64,000 nt of DNA from Granulicella sapmiensis. Its GTDB lineage: Bacteria; Acidobacteriota; Terriglobia; Terriglobales; Acidobacteriaceae. Location: contig JAMFSR010000016.1 in the NCBI GenBank assembly GCA_026225395.1, positions 1-64,000 of the forward strand, given 5' to 3'. Under the pieces are notes generated by a model that saw nothing but the letters and a program-made list of their open reading frames with translations, made no database searches and was not told where the DNA came from. Below, piece after piece: positions 17,822 through 26,185 of this stretch. Made by a program: the position numbers and the translations under genes. Within the stretch, counting starts at the first letter, position 1. Every line of letters starts with the position of its first letter.

Positions 17822-19048
17822 ATGAACGTTACAAAGGCAGCATTCGCGGCATGGCTCATCACAAGCGCTGCCGCCGCGCAAACAATCTGCGCTGTCCACG
17901 GCGCCGGCGATGGCAAGACGCTCGACACCATCGCCATCCAGAAAGCAATCGACGACTGCGCCGGCAAAGGTACGGTGAGACTTGCCGGCTCCGCTAAATT
18001 TGTCAGCGGCCCGATCCTGCTCAAGAGCCATACAGTGTTGGAGATTGCCGCGGGAACCACACTCGAAGGAAGCCAGAACCACGACGACTATCCCGAGATG
18101 GAGATCTTTCGCGAACACGGCAAGCAGCCTCTGTTGCTCGCCAAAAACGTAGAGGACATTGCTATCCGCGGCGGCGGCGTGATCGATGGCCGCGGCGAAA
18201 GTTGGTGGCCTCGCAACATGGAGCCCGACCTCCGCCCGCGCCTCATCATCTTCGACCACGCCAGGCACATTGTCATGGAAAACATCACCGTCCAGAACTC
18301 TCCGTCGTGGCAGATCGTTCCGTACTACTCCGTGGACCTGACCTTCCGCAACATGAAGATCCTGGCGCCCACTCCCGAGTCTCACAACACCGATGGCATC
18401 GACCCTTTCAGTTCCAGGCATGTCCTGATCGATCACGTCACCATCGATACCGGTGACGATAATGTGGCCATCAAGAGCGGCCAACCCGGCAGCCTCGGCC
18501 CCGACGATCCAAGCGAAGACATCCACGTCGTCGATTGCACCTTCCTGCACGGCCACGGCCTCAGCGTCGGCAGCGAAGTCTCCGGCGGCGTAAAGAACCT
18601 CCGCGTAGAGCGCGTCTCCTTCAACGGCACCACCCAGGGAATCCGCATCAAGAGCGGCCGCGACCGCGGCAACGACATCGGTGACTTCATCTACAAAGAC
18701 ATCACCATGCAGAACGTCGGCATCGCAATCCAGATCACGGAGTACTACGGATCGCCACGCGGCGTGAACGGCGGCAACGCTACAGCCGAACCCGTAACAC
18801 GCCTCACGCCGCACTTCCACGACATCACCATTGAGAACGTCAAAGTAACCGGCGCCAGGTCAGCCATGGAAGTCGACGGCTTACCCGAAGCTCCCATTCA
18901 GTCCATCATCTTGAAGAACGTCACGATCGACGCAGACAAAGGCGCCACCATCCGCCAGGCCGCGGTTGTCTCGCAGGGTCTGGTGGTGCATGCTAAGACA
19001 GGTCAGCCAATCACCATCGGTCCTGGTGTAACAGGTGGCATCAAATAG
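17822..19048 (+). CDS. Polygalacturonase-type glycoside hydrolase, GH28
   Basis: The protein has 408 residues and a signal peptide (residues 1-20, ending SAAAAQ). The right-handed beta-helix carries the GH28 motifs: N189-T-D191, G-D212-D213, G-H245-G and R275-I-K277, matching the three catalytic Asp, the His and the substrate-binding Arg/Lys of polygalacturonases. It should hydrolyse alpha-1,4-galacturonan, or a related rhamnogalacturonan, in the periplasm or medium. With the pectin methylesterase and acetylesterases upstream, it completes a basic set for degrading de-esterified pectin. It is the last gene of the plus-strand envelope/pectin series. Endo or exo action cannot be told from the sequence. 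Confidence 0.93.
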   Translation: MNVTKAAFAAWLITSAAAAQTICAVHGAGDGKTLDTIAIQKAIDDCAGKGTVRLAGSAKFVSGPILLKSHTVLEIAAGTTLEGSQNHDDYPEMEIFREHGKQPLLLAKNVEDIAIRGGGVIDGRGESWWPRNMEPDLRPRLIIFDHARHIVMENITVQNSPSWQIVPYYSVDLTFRNMKILAPTPESHNTDGIDPFSSRHVLIDHVTIDTGDDNVAIKSGQPGSLGPDDPSEDIHVVDCTFLHGHGLSVGSEVSGGVKNLRVERVSFNGTTQGIRIKSGRDRGNDIGDFIYKDITMQNVGIAIQITEYYGSPRGVNGGNATAEPVTRLTPHFHDITIENVKVTGARSAMEVDGLPEAPIQSIILKNVTIDADKGATIRQAAVVSQGLVVHAKTGQPITIGPGVTGGIK

Positions 19049-19187
19049 TTACAAAACACAACAGGAACGAATTGGCTTGGATCTCTTCGGTTCAGCAAAG
19101 ACCGTCAAGGCAGACTCCGCTGCGTTCCGGCGACTGACATAATCATCTGCGGACCGCAAGCTTCATGCGGCAGAGACTGGCTTCCCC

Positions 19188-20393
19188 ATGCAGACCGATT
19201 CCTGGCGCTTCACCTTTTTCCTGGCATCCATCGCTGCGCTTACGTCGCTTTCCATCGACATGAGCCTTCCAACCGTCCCCGCCATCGAGCGCGAATTCCA
19301 CCAGTCCGCTGGCCAGGGCGGCCTCACCATGAGCCTCTTCCTTGCCGGATACGCCCTCACTCCACTCATCGGTGGTCCACTTGCCGATCGGTTGGGGCGC
19401 CGTCCCGTTCTGCTCGCATCGTTGGCCCTGTTTGCTGGCTCAGCCCTCGCCTGCAGTCTCTCTTCCAGCTTCCTCATGCTGCTTGGCTTCCGCCTGCTTC
19501 AGGGCTGCGCCTCCGGTGTCGCTACAACGCTCCCACTCGCCATCGTCCGCGATCTCATGCAAGGCAGCGCTGCCCGCCAGCGCATTTCGGAAGTCACCAC
19601 CATCAACAGCGTCATGCCGCTCATCGCTCCCATCATCGGCTCTTGCGTCATGCTTCTCGGCAACTGGCGCTTGCTGTTCGCCACCCAGGCCATCTTCGCT
19701 GCCGGCATCGTGTTGGCCATCCTGGCCAAGTTCAAAGAGACCCTCCTTCCTGAGCGTCGCCGCAGACTTCATCCCAGCGCTCTTCTTAGCAACTACTGGC
19801 ATCTCCTCACCAACCGGACGTTTCTCGGCTTCGCGCTCATCAATGCCCTCACGTTTACCTGTGTCTTCTCCTTCCTTTCTGCCTCGCCTCTTATTTTGAT
19901 CCAGCGTATGGGAGTGGCCCACTTCCAATATCCTTTGATGTTTGCCGCCATCGCCGTTGGCACGATCCTTGGCGCGTTCGTCAGCGCCATCCTCAACGCC
20001 CACAAGGCATCGGTCCACCACATCATTACCGCTGGCCTTGTGCTCATGACCTTGTCTTCCGCAGCGGCCTGCGCGTTACAGTTGGCCGGCCTTCATCGCC
20101 CGCTCGCCATTCTTCCGCCGGTCTTCGCCACTCTGTTCGGATTCGGGCTTATTTCCCCCTCCGTAATGGTCGAAGCGCTCGCATCGGTGCCAAATCTTGC
20201 CGGATCAGGCTCGGGAGCCCTTCGTTCCATCCTCATGATCTTCGGTTCCGGCACCAGCGCATATCTCGCGACATATTGCGCGAAACACTACATCCATGCA
20301 GAAATAGCCACGACCATAACAATGACCGGAGCCGTCATAGTTGCATTGACCTTGTACGTTTCTATGCTCCGCAAATACAACGCTCCCGGCTGA
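19188..20393 (+). CDS. MFS transporter, Bcr/CflA multidrug-efflux type
   Basis: The protein has 401 residues and 12 predicted membrane helices. The MFS motif A is clear in loop 2-3 (GGPLADRLGRRPVLL), and the N-terminus has the DMSLPTVPAIEREF segment typical of Bcr/CflA-like drug:H+ antiporters. These export bicyclomycin, sulfonamides or dipeptides; the actual substrate here is unknown. It is separated from the GH28 gene by 139 bp and converges with the IclR-type regulator gene, so its membership in the pectin operon is doubtful. The ATG at 19188 follows a short hydrophilic N-terminus, as usual for the family. Confidence 0.9.
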   Translation: MQTDSWRFTFFLASIAALTSLSIDMSLPTVPAIEREFHQSAGQGGLTMSLFLAGYALTPLIGGPLADRLGRRPVLLASLALFAGSALACSLSSSFLMLLGFRLLQGCASGVATTLPLAIVRDLMQGSAARQRISEVTTINSVMPLIAPIIGSCVMLLGNWRLLFATQAIFAAGIVLAILAKFKETLLPERRRRLHPSALLSNYWHLLTNRTFLGFALINALTFTCVFSFLSASPLILIQRMGVAHFQYPLMFAAIAVGTILGAFVSAILNAHKASVHHIITAGLVLMTLSSAAACALQLAGLHRPLAILPPVFATLFGFGLISPSVMVEALASVPNLAGSGSGALRSILMIFGSGTSAYLATYCAKHYIHAEIATTITMTGAVIVALTLYVSMLRKYNAPG

Positions 20394-20420
20394 AGGCACA
20401 CTTGGATAGATCTGCATCCT

Positions 20421-21602
20421 CTAGACCGCACCGGCCTTTTTGCTCTTGGCTTTCTTCACTATGGCTGTCGCCTTCTTCGCAGCCGGCGTATAGACCGGAT
20501 GAGTCGCCAGCATTTGCCGCGCCCGGTCGGCGGTCACCACGCGATGCTCAATGTAGTTATAAGGCGCAACCGTCTGTCCCCGTTGCAACGCCAACCCCAG
20601 CTCCATCAAGCGGTGCCCATACTGGTTCACCTCATGCGAAACCGACCCCACAGCCGGCGTGCCGGGCCGTTGTAGCTCCACCAGCATCTCCTCCAGGCAA
20701 TCCTGCCCCACCACGGCCACATGCTTCTCGCGCCCCAGCTCCCGCGCTGCAGCAATCGCTCCCAGCGTGCTGGGATCATTCGCCGCCGCGATAAAGATGT
20801 GCTTCTCATTGGGGTGCTTCTTCAAAAATTCGAGAATCAGCTTGTAGCTGTTCTGAAAAAGCCCACGCCCATCCATGCGCACAAACGACTCCGCGGGCAG
20901 ATGCGGTAGTCTCGCCTTCACGCCCTCAAACGCGCCTGTAATGCGGCTCTGCACCAGCTGTCCGGCCTCTTCAATATCCAACCCGATCATCCACTCCATC
21001 TTCCCGCCCCACTTGGCTGTAGAGTAATCGGCCAGCAACTCTCCCGCATCCAGCCCGGCCTGGTAATTATTGATCCCGAAGAACGTCGAATAAGGATGCG
21101 GAATCTCAACCGCAATGAACGGGATCCTCGCCATCTCAATCTTGTGCGCAATAATCGGCGCAGCGCGCTCGTCGATCTGGAACTCGATCACAACATCCAC
21201 ATGCTCCCGTAGAAACGTCTCCACATTTTCAATCGCGGTCTGCCCGCTGTACTGGTTGTCGAGCACCAGCAGGTCCACCCCCACAGCTGTCGCAGCCTCA
21301 CGCAGACTGGCAGTCACCGCCTGCGAAAACGGCATATCCGCACTCTGCGACCCAAACCCAAACCGCAGCTTCCTCGGCTGCGCCGCATAGCGATAATGCC
21401 GGTCACTCGTCTGCGTCACATATCCGCGATGCACCAGCGTCTTCAGAATGCGATAAACCGTCGTCTTCGAAGCCTTGGTCTTTTTATGAATGGTATCCAG
21501 CAGCATGGGCTGGTTTTCAATTTGCAGCAGCTCAAGAACATCCAGCGTCTTCGTGACGACAGGGATCAGGTAGAGCCGCTTGGGTTTAAGCTTCTGCTTC
21601 AT
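20421..21602 (-). CDS. IclR-type helix-turn-helix fused to a sugar-binding (periplasmic-binding-protein) sensor domain
   Basis: The protein is 393 residues from the ATG at 21602, which has GAGG at about 5 nt; a TTG 33 nt upstream is also in frame. Residues about 12-72 are an IclR-type winged helix (TKTLDVLELLQIENQPMLLD, KASKTTVYRILKTLVHRGYV). Residues about 85-365 are a type I periplasmic-binding-protein fold (DVVIEFQIDERAAPIIAHKI, FFGINNYQAGLDAGELLADY, HIFIAAANDPSTLGAIAAAR, VAVVGQDCLEEML). There is no signal peptide, so this is a cytoplasmic one-component regulator, LacI-like in its sensor but IclR-like in its DNA-binding part. The last 20 residues are Lys/Ala-rich (AAKKATAIVKKAKSKKAGAV). 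A plant cell-wall sugar is the likely effector, by context only. Confidence 0.85.
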   Translation of the reverse strand: MKQKLKPKRLYLIPVVTKTLDVLELLQIENQPMLLDTIHKKTKASKTTVYRILKTLVHRGYVTQTSDRHYRYAAQPRKLRFGFGSQSADMPFSQAVTASLREAATAVGVDLLVLDNQYSGQTAIENVETFLREHVDVVIEFQIDERAAPIIAHKIEMARIPFIAVEIPHPYSTFFGINNYQAGLDAGELLADYSTAKWGGKMEWMIGLDIEEAGQLVQSRITGAFEGVKARLPHLPAESFVRMDGRGLFQNSYKLILEFLKKHPNEKHIFIAAANDPSTLGAIAAARELGREKHVAVVGQDCLEEMLVELQRPGTPAVGSVSHEVNQYGHRLMELGLALQRGQTVAPYNYIEHRVVTADRARQMLATHPVYTPAAKKATAIVKKAKSKKAGAV

Positions 21603-21680
21603 GTCAGCCTCGGAGTTCTGATAAATCGTATGCAACGATTATCCCCACCCCTGAAGCAATCCCCTAGCAAAAAATAATCC

Positions 21681-21738
21681 ACCAAATCCTCACTCCTCAC
21701 CCCTGGCTTCCCCCTCATTCCTCAACAATCCATCCCCA
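21681..21738. repeat. Intergenic direct repeat, copy 1
   Basis: A 58-base C-rich sequence beginning ACCAAATCCTCACTCCTCAC is repeated nearly exactly at 21842-21899, with about five differences. It lies in the 369-bp gene-free gap between the IclR-type regulator (start 21602) and the TlpA-like gene (end 21972). No reading frame or terminator with a T run was seen in it. It may be an intergenic repeat family or a local duplication. Confidence 0.7.
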
Positions 21739-21841
21739 CAACGGATTCACTGTCGCTCACAAGTGGAAACCTCACCACTCAAAACTGAACCAACCTCCGC
21801 CGCTCACGCTCTCTCTGCATCACGCCGCTCATCCGAGCCCC

Positions 21842-21899
21842 ACCAAACCCTCACTCCTCATCCCTGGCTTCTCCCTCACTCCTCAACAATCCATCCCCG
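21842..21899. repeat. Intergenic direct repeat, copy 2
   Basis: The second copy starts ACCAAACCCTCACTCCTCAT and is 161 bp from copy 1 start to start. The shared core includes CCTGGCTTC and CCTCAACAATCCATCCCC. Both copies lie in the same orientation. Confidence 0.7.
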
Positions 21900-21971
21900 C
21901 GCCCACCGCGTCACCTTAAACAACGAAACCCGCACATCACCCCGTCTGAGCAGGGTGATGTGCGAGCCTCT

Positions 21972-23258
21972 TTACCGAACCAGCTCTGCCGTCTGCGAAG
22001 GCGCCGGCTCCGCCAGCAACTTCTCAATCAGCGCCGTCACATCCTTCTCCAACGCCTCATGCCCGGCAGTATTCCCCGGCCCGGCAAACCCCGCATGCGT
22101 CTCCTTCACCCGCCCATCGCGGCCCAGGAAGAACGAAGTCGGCCAGCAGTTCAAATTCACAGCTTGCGGGAACTTATCATCCAGCTGATCGGTCGTTCCC
22201 CCAACCAGCACGGGATACGTAATGCCATAGTGAGCGATAAAAGCGTTCAACCGCTTCGTATCCGTATCCGGATCACCCTGCTCAAAATCAACGTTCACGA
22301 TCTCCAGCCCCCGCGAGTGGAACTTCTTGTAAAGGCTCACAAGGAACGGAGCTTCATCGTGGCAATTGGGGCACCACGACCCACCAATCGCTACGATCAC
22401 CACTTTGCCCCGCAGCGCAGGGTCAGTATTCGAAACCGTCTTTCCAGCCAGATCAGGGAAGCTGAACGTAAACGGAACGTTCGGGTCCTTCACAGAAGTC
22501 TGCTGCGTAGGATCGGTAGGAGCGGGAAGGTTTTCCTTGCGCGCCTCCGCCGCTCGGCGAGCAATCAGTCCAACCTGCGGTGGCCCGTGCGGCGAGCCGA
22601 GCAAACTCGTCAGTAGCAGCGTCCCATCAGGCTGCGGCGTCACCGAGTACAGCGTAGGCCCGGCCGCGTTGAAGTGACCAACGGTATAGCTCGTCCCGTT
22701 CCACGTACCCCAAAGCCCACCGGTATCGCCGTCGATCCGCTGGATCACAGTCTTGATCACAGGAGTCTTGCTGGAAGGGGGATCAACCCGAAACTCCCAC
22801 GCCGACTCGCCTTTGGCGCTCTTGGTTACGATCTCCCATGAACCGGAAATATCCGGCGCATTGGGCGAAGCCGCCGGATCGGCGGCCTTCGCCACCCGCG
22901 TCAGCGTAAACGGCGTCGGCGCAGCTTTCGCTGTTGCGCTCGCCGGCCCGTATGTCCCGGTCAGGGTCTTGTCGGCCAGCGTAGCATCCAGCTTCCGCGC
23001 AAAGTAGTCGAAGGAAGCGACCAGGTGCGTTCCGTCAAAAGTCACCGAAGAAGCCGGCACGGCGTCCGGATGAGCAGCCGGTCCATTCAGAAACGCAGCA
23101 TGCAAGTCCGTTCCGCTGCCCGAAATGCTGACAGTAATCGGAACTTGAGTTCCGCGCACCGTGGCAGTACCCTGCCAGATGCCGCTGATGTTGGTTTGTG
23201 CAAGCAGGGACGGCAGGACGCTGAAAGACAGCGCAATGAGGCTGGCGAATCGCTTCAT
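21972..23258 (-). CDS. Secreted TlpA/ResA-like thioredoxin-fold protein with N-terminal beta domains
   Basis: The protein has 428 residues and a signal peptide (residues 1-20, ending SLLAQ). The first 250 residues contain two related beta-rich segments starting NISGIWQGTA and DISGSWEIVT, of unknown function. Residues about 265-415 form a TlpA/AhpC-TSA-like thioredoxin fold with the active site GSWCPNC and the cis-Pro loop WPTSFF. Such periplasmic proteins reduce disulfides, for example in cytochrome c maturation, or act as peroxidases. The CPNC motif favours a TlpA-like oxidoreductase. It is a single gene on the minus strand, with 268 bp to the next gene upstream, and is not clearly linked to the loci on either side. 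Confidence 0.88.
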   Translation of the reverse strand: MKRFASLIALSFSVLPSLLAQTNISGIWQGTATVRGTQVPITVSISGSGTDLHAAFLNGPAAHPDAVPASSVTFDGTHLVASFDYFARKLDATLADKTLTGTYGPASATAKAAPTPFTLTRVAKAADPAASPNAPDISGSWEIVTKSAKGESAWEFRVDPPSSKTPVIKTVIQRIDGDTGGLWGTWNGTSYTVGHFNAAGPTLYSVTPQPDGTLLLTSLLGSPHGPPQVGLIARRAAEARKENLPAPTDPTQQTSVKDPNVPFTFSFPDLAGKTVSNTDPALRGKVVIVAIGGSWCPNCHDEAPFLVSLYKKFHSRGLEIVNVDFEQGDPDTDTKRLNAFIAHYGITYPVLVGGTTDQLDDKFPQAVNLNCWPTSFFLGRDGRVKETHAGFAGPGNTAGHEALEKDVTALIEKLLAEPAPSQTAELVR

Positions 23259-23526
23259 GGGGGAACTCCGTTCAAATGTGGAAGGGGTAAAACTTAGGCG
23301 TTATCGGCTAACGCACACGACTGTGAGGGCCTGCGAAGAGCGGCAACAACAACACAGTCTGGAGATCATAGGCACAAGAAAAAGGTAAACCCCGCGCCTC
23401 GCCCGGTCAAGTGATGTCAAGTTTGCTGGACACCGTAAAAAGTTAAAACTCACCGTCACTCACCGTAAACCAACCACAAACAGCACCACAAAAAAACGCC
23501 CAAAACGTCCAAATAGCCCCCAATTT

Positions 23527-24546
23527 TTACGGCTGTTTGTACTCCAGCAGGCCGACGCGTTTGCCCTTGCGGCGGCTCCGCCGGTACTGCAACTGTCCCC
23601 AGTAAATAGGGATCTGCTGCAGGTGCGAGTGGATGCCGTAGAGCAGCAACGTATAGGCATCATTGGACTTCCAGCGCGACTTCCAGGCCGAGCGCAAGGC
23701 GATCAGCGCGAAGAAGAGCAGGACCGCAATCGTAGGCCAAAAGCGATGGAACACGATAGACAGAATAGGACCGGCCAGCGCCAGGCCCACGAGCGTAAGG
23801 GCGCGATTGCGGTTGCGCTTGGCCTCACCCTCCCAGAACGTCTCGCCGGATAGCCGCAGTCGTTCGGAAACCTCAGCATACGCATGCCCCGCGCGCGTAG
23901 AGCGCTTCCAGTACTGCTGCCAGCGGGTGATTGCCAGATCGTGGCCCGTCATAGGCCTGTCTACGTGGAGGATGAGCTGGCCGAGAGCGGCAATGCGCCG
24001 GCAAAGCTCCGGCTCTTCGCCGGCGATCAGGGTTTCGTCGAAACCACCGGTTTGGGCGAGAGTGCTTTGCCGGAAGAGCGCATCGCCGCCACAGTAGAGC
24101 GTGAAGCCGGGTGCGTAGATCCAATCAAGATCGAGGACGCGGTTGTAAATCGACTGTTCTGGATGGATTTCGCGGCGATGTCCCCAAACGACAGCGACTT
24201 TTGGCCCAGCCAGATCGGGCAGCGACTTCACGACAAAGTCGGGGTCGAGGATGGTGTCGCCATCGAGGAAGAGGATCGTCGCGCCGCGCGCCGCGCGCCA
24301 GCCTGCGTTTCGGCCAAGTGCGGCGGAGGGCCGTTCGGGTTGCAGCGCGATGGTGCGGGCGCCGAGCTCCTGCGCTAACGCAATACTGTCGTCGGTTGAG
24401 CCGGAGTCGACGTAAATGACTTCAAACTCGAATCCGGGATGGCTGATCTGCGCGATGGACTCCAGACAGCGGCGCAGGCGTGAGCCTTCGTTGCGTCCGA
24501 TGACGACAATGGAGACGAGGCGCTCAATCGGCTCGGCTTGGATCAT
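23527..24546 (-). CDS. GT2 glycosyltransferase with C-terminal membrane helices
   Basis: The protein has 339 residues. The GT-A fold starts with LVSIVVIGRNEGSRLRRCLES, with the nucleotide-binding Asp in VIYVDSGSTDDS and the metal-binding DxD in ATILFLDGDTIL. A hydrophobic segment near residues 250-285 (LVGLALAGPILSIVF, IAVLLFFALIAL) suggests anchoring in the inner membrane. It overlaps the upstream acetyltransferase gene by 4 bp (ATGA), so the two are translationally coupled. It probably adds one sugar to the lipid-linked exopolysaccharide repeat; donor and acceptor are unknown. This is the left end of the glycan locus. Confidence 0.9.
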   Translation of the reverse strand: MIQAEPIERLVSIVVIGRNEGSRLRRCLESIAQISHPGFEFEVIYVDSGSTDDSIALAQELGARTIALQPERPSAALGRNAGWRAARGATILFLDGDTILDPDFVVKSLPDLAGPKVAVVWGHRREIHPEQSIYNRVLDLDWIYAPGFTLYCGGDALFRQSTLAQTGGFDETLIAGEEPELCRRIAALGQLILHVDRPMTGHDLAITRWQQYWKRSTRAGHAYAEVSERLRLSGETFWEGEAKRNRNRALTLVGLALAGPILSIVFHRFWPTIAVLLFFALIALRSAWKSRWKSNDAYTLLLYGIHSHLQQIPIYWGQLQYRRSRRKGKRVGLLEYKQP

Positions 24547-25064
24547 GAGGGCTCCACGGATTTGGCGCGCTGCGGAAGGATGCGCGCGGGAACGCCGACC
24601 GCAATGTGATTGGCAGGCACGTCCGTAAGAACGACAGCGTTCGCGCCAATGGAGGCGTCGTCGCCGATGGTGATGGCTCCGAGGATTTTTGCGCCGGCGC
24701 CAATATCCACGCGGTCTCCGAGGCGCGGTGCACCGCGGACGCCCTTATGGCGCAAACCCACGGTGACGCCGTTGCGCAGGACGCAGTCGTCGCCGAAGAC
24801 GGCGTCGCCCGAGATGACGATGCCACCGACGTGCTCGATGACGGTGCGGCGGCCCAGAACGACTTCGCAGGGCAGCTCTACGCCGAGCACGGTGATGGAA
24901 TAGAACTTTAGCAGTTCATAAAAAAACGAGAGCGGCATGCGCAGCAGGCGGGGACGAACGGTATATCGCCAGCGGCCAAACCTGTAGATGACCAGGGCGT
25001 AGAAGCCGGGCCGCGTCCAGAGCCGTTCGTGCGTGCGCCAGTCCTCGCGGATATTGTCAAACAC
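24543..25064 (-). CDS. Serine acetyltransferase-like left-handed beta-helix acyltransferase
   Basis: A 173-residue protein of the CysE/colanic-acid acetyltransferase type. Hexapeptide repeats run from about residue 85 to 160 (GIVISGDAVFGDDCVLRNGVTVG, LGDRVDIGAGAKILG, IGDDASIGANAVVLTDVPANHIAVGVPARIL). The N-terminal helices (FDNIREDWRTHERLWTRPGFYALVIYRFGRW) resemble those of polysaccharide-cluster serine acetyltransferase homologues rather than housekeeping CysE, which is longer. By location it probably O-acetylates a sugar of the exopolysaccharide, using acetyl-CoA in the cytoplasm. It overlaps the GT2 gene downstream by 4 bp. Confidence 0.88.
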   Translation of the reverse strand: MFDNIREDWRTHERLWTRPGFYALVIYRFGRWRYTVRPRLLRMPLSFFYELLKFYSITVLGVELPCEVVLGRRTVIEHVGGIVISGDAVFGDDCVLRNGVTVGLRHKGVRGAPRLGDRVDIGAGAKILGAITIGDDASIGANAVVLTDVPANHIAVGVPARILPQRAKSVEPS

Positions 25065-25104
25065 GACGGGCTCCCGGGTATTGCCTTCAGAGATGGACTA
25101 GAAG

Positions 25105-26142
25105 CTATTGCGTGAAGAGTGCGGCAATGGTGAAGAGATTGATGAGCGGCGAAATCTGCTGGAACGCGTACCCGGCCTTGCTTAAGCCGCTTTCCGGCAC
25201 ATAAATAATGTCGCCCGAGCGCAGCGTGATATCCATCGCGTTCCCCTTGAGAAGCGATTTATAGGGCACGACCTCGCTCCGGGGGCCTGGAGTGCCGGGC
25301 TGATGGATGATCTGGATATTAGGATTGCCGCCGGCCTTTTCCGTGGGGCCGCCCGCCTGGGCCATGAGGTCGGCGAGGGTCGAGGTCTTTTGCAGGCGCA
25401 GGTTGCCCTGATGCGCGACCAGCCCAAGGACGGAGACGTAGCTGGTGCGTCCGTTGACGAAGACGATGTCGTCGCGCTTGAGGCGCATGTTCGCCAGGGG
25501 GCTGCCTTCATTGAGCAGGGCGGCGAGCTGGACGGTGATCATGGTGTCGTTGCCGCGGTAAATCGTAAGCTCTTCAGGCACACCGCTGGGCCGGGAACCG
25601 GGTTCGCTCTGGCCGACGACGTTGCTGCCACTGGTGGAAACGCCGCCGCGGGAGATGACTTCAAGCAGGGTCGGGGTGTTGTCGAAGGTGAGAACCCCTG
25701 GGTGGTCGACGGCTCCCATGAGAATGATCTGGTTGGAGGTGTACTTGTCGACGCTGATGGAGATAGAGACGTCAGTGTAGTAGGTGCTGAGGGCGTTCTC
25801 GAGGGTGCGCGCGGCGTCTTCGCGGGTGAGTCCGGCGATTTTGATGGCGCCGACGATGGGCAGCGTAACCTGACCGTCGGGACCGATGACGTGTTTGCCG
25901 GTGAGCTCGGGTCGGCCGAGGGCGTCGATGGTGATCTCGTCGCCGAGGCCGAGCTCGTAGGGTGCGTTCGCCGGTGGCTCAAAGGCGCGAATAGCGGCTG
26001 TGGGACTGGGCTGTAAGCCGCCATTTGCTGAAAAAGAGGGTTCCTGGGCGCGACAGGCGGAGGCGATGAAGATGGCGACCATCAGCAACCATCGCGAACT
26101 GCGGATACTTGATCTTTCTGAGTTCATCGCCCGGGACACCAT
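25105..26142 (-). CDS. Wza-like polysaccharide export protein with SLBB domains
   Basis: The protein has 345 residues. A hydrophobic N-terminus ends in FIASAC, a possible but imperfect lipobox. The polysaccharide export domain follows (PYELGLGDEITIDALGRPEL, IGPDGQVTLPIVGAIKIAGL, TREDAARTLENAL), then two SLBB beta-grasp domains (IILMGAVDHPGVLTF; VSVLGLVAHQGNLRLQ, LMAQAGGPTEKAGGN). The C-terminal DITLRSGDIIYVPESG is typical. It would form the outer-membrane/periplasmic export channel working with the Wzz-like protein at 29744. Starts at 26142 and 26127 are both possible; neither has a strong RBS. Confidence 0.92.
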   Translation of the reverse strand: MVSRAMNSERSSIRSSRWLLMVAIFIASACRAQEPSFSANGGLQPSPTAAIRAFEPPANAPYELGLGDEITIDALGRPELTGKHVIGPDGQVTLPIVGAIKIAGLTREDAARTLENALSTYYTDVSISISVDKYTSNQIILMGAVDHPGVLTFDNTPTLLEVISRGGVSTSGSNVVGQSEPGSRPSGVPEELTIYRGNDTMITVQLAALLNEGSPLANMRLKRDDIVFVNGRTSYVSVLGLVAHQGNLRLQKTSTLADLMAQAGGPTEKAGGNPNIQIIHQPGTPGPRSEVVPYKSLLKGNAMDITLRSGDIIYVPESGLSKAGYAFQQISPLINLFTIAALFTQ

Positions 26143-26185
26143 TGCAGTTTCAGCGTAGCTCTATCTTATAGGTCAATGGAAGTGG

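Noticed and set aside
17606-18820. A 404-codon open frame on the minus strand opposite the GH28 gene
   Set aside because: It is antisense to a gene with intact catalytic motifs; its Val/Ala/Asp-rich translation has no family features.
23400-23526. Repeated CACCGT at 23431, 23451 and 23461 as a possible CRISPR-like or operator array
   Set aside because: The repeat is only six bases long with unequal spacing and no flanking genes that would support an array or regulator.
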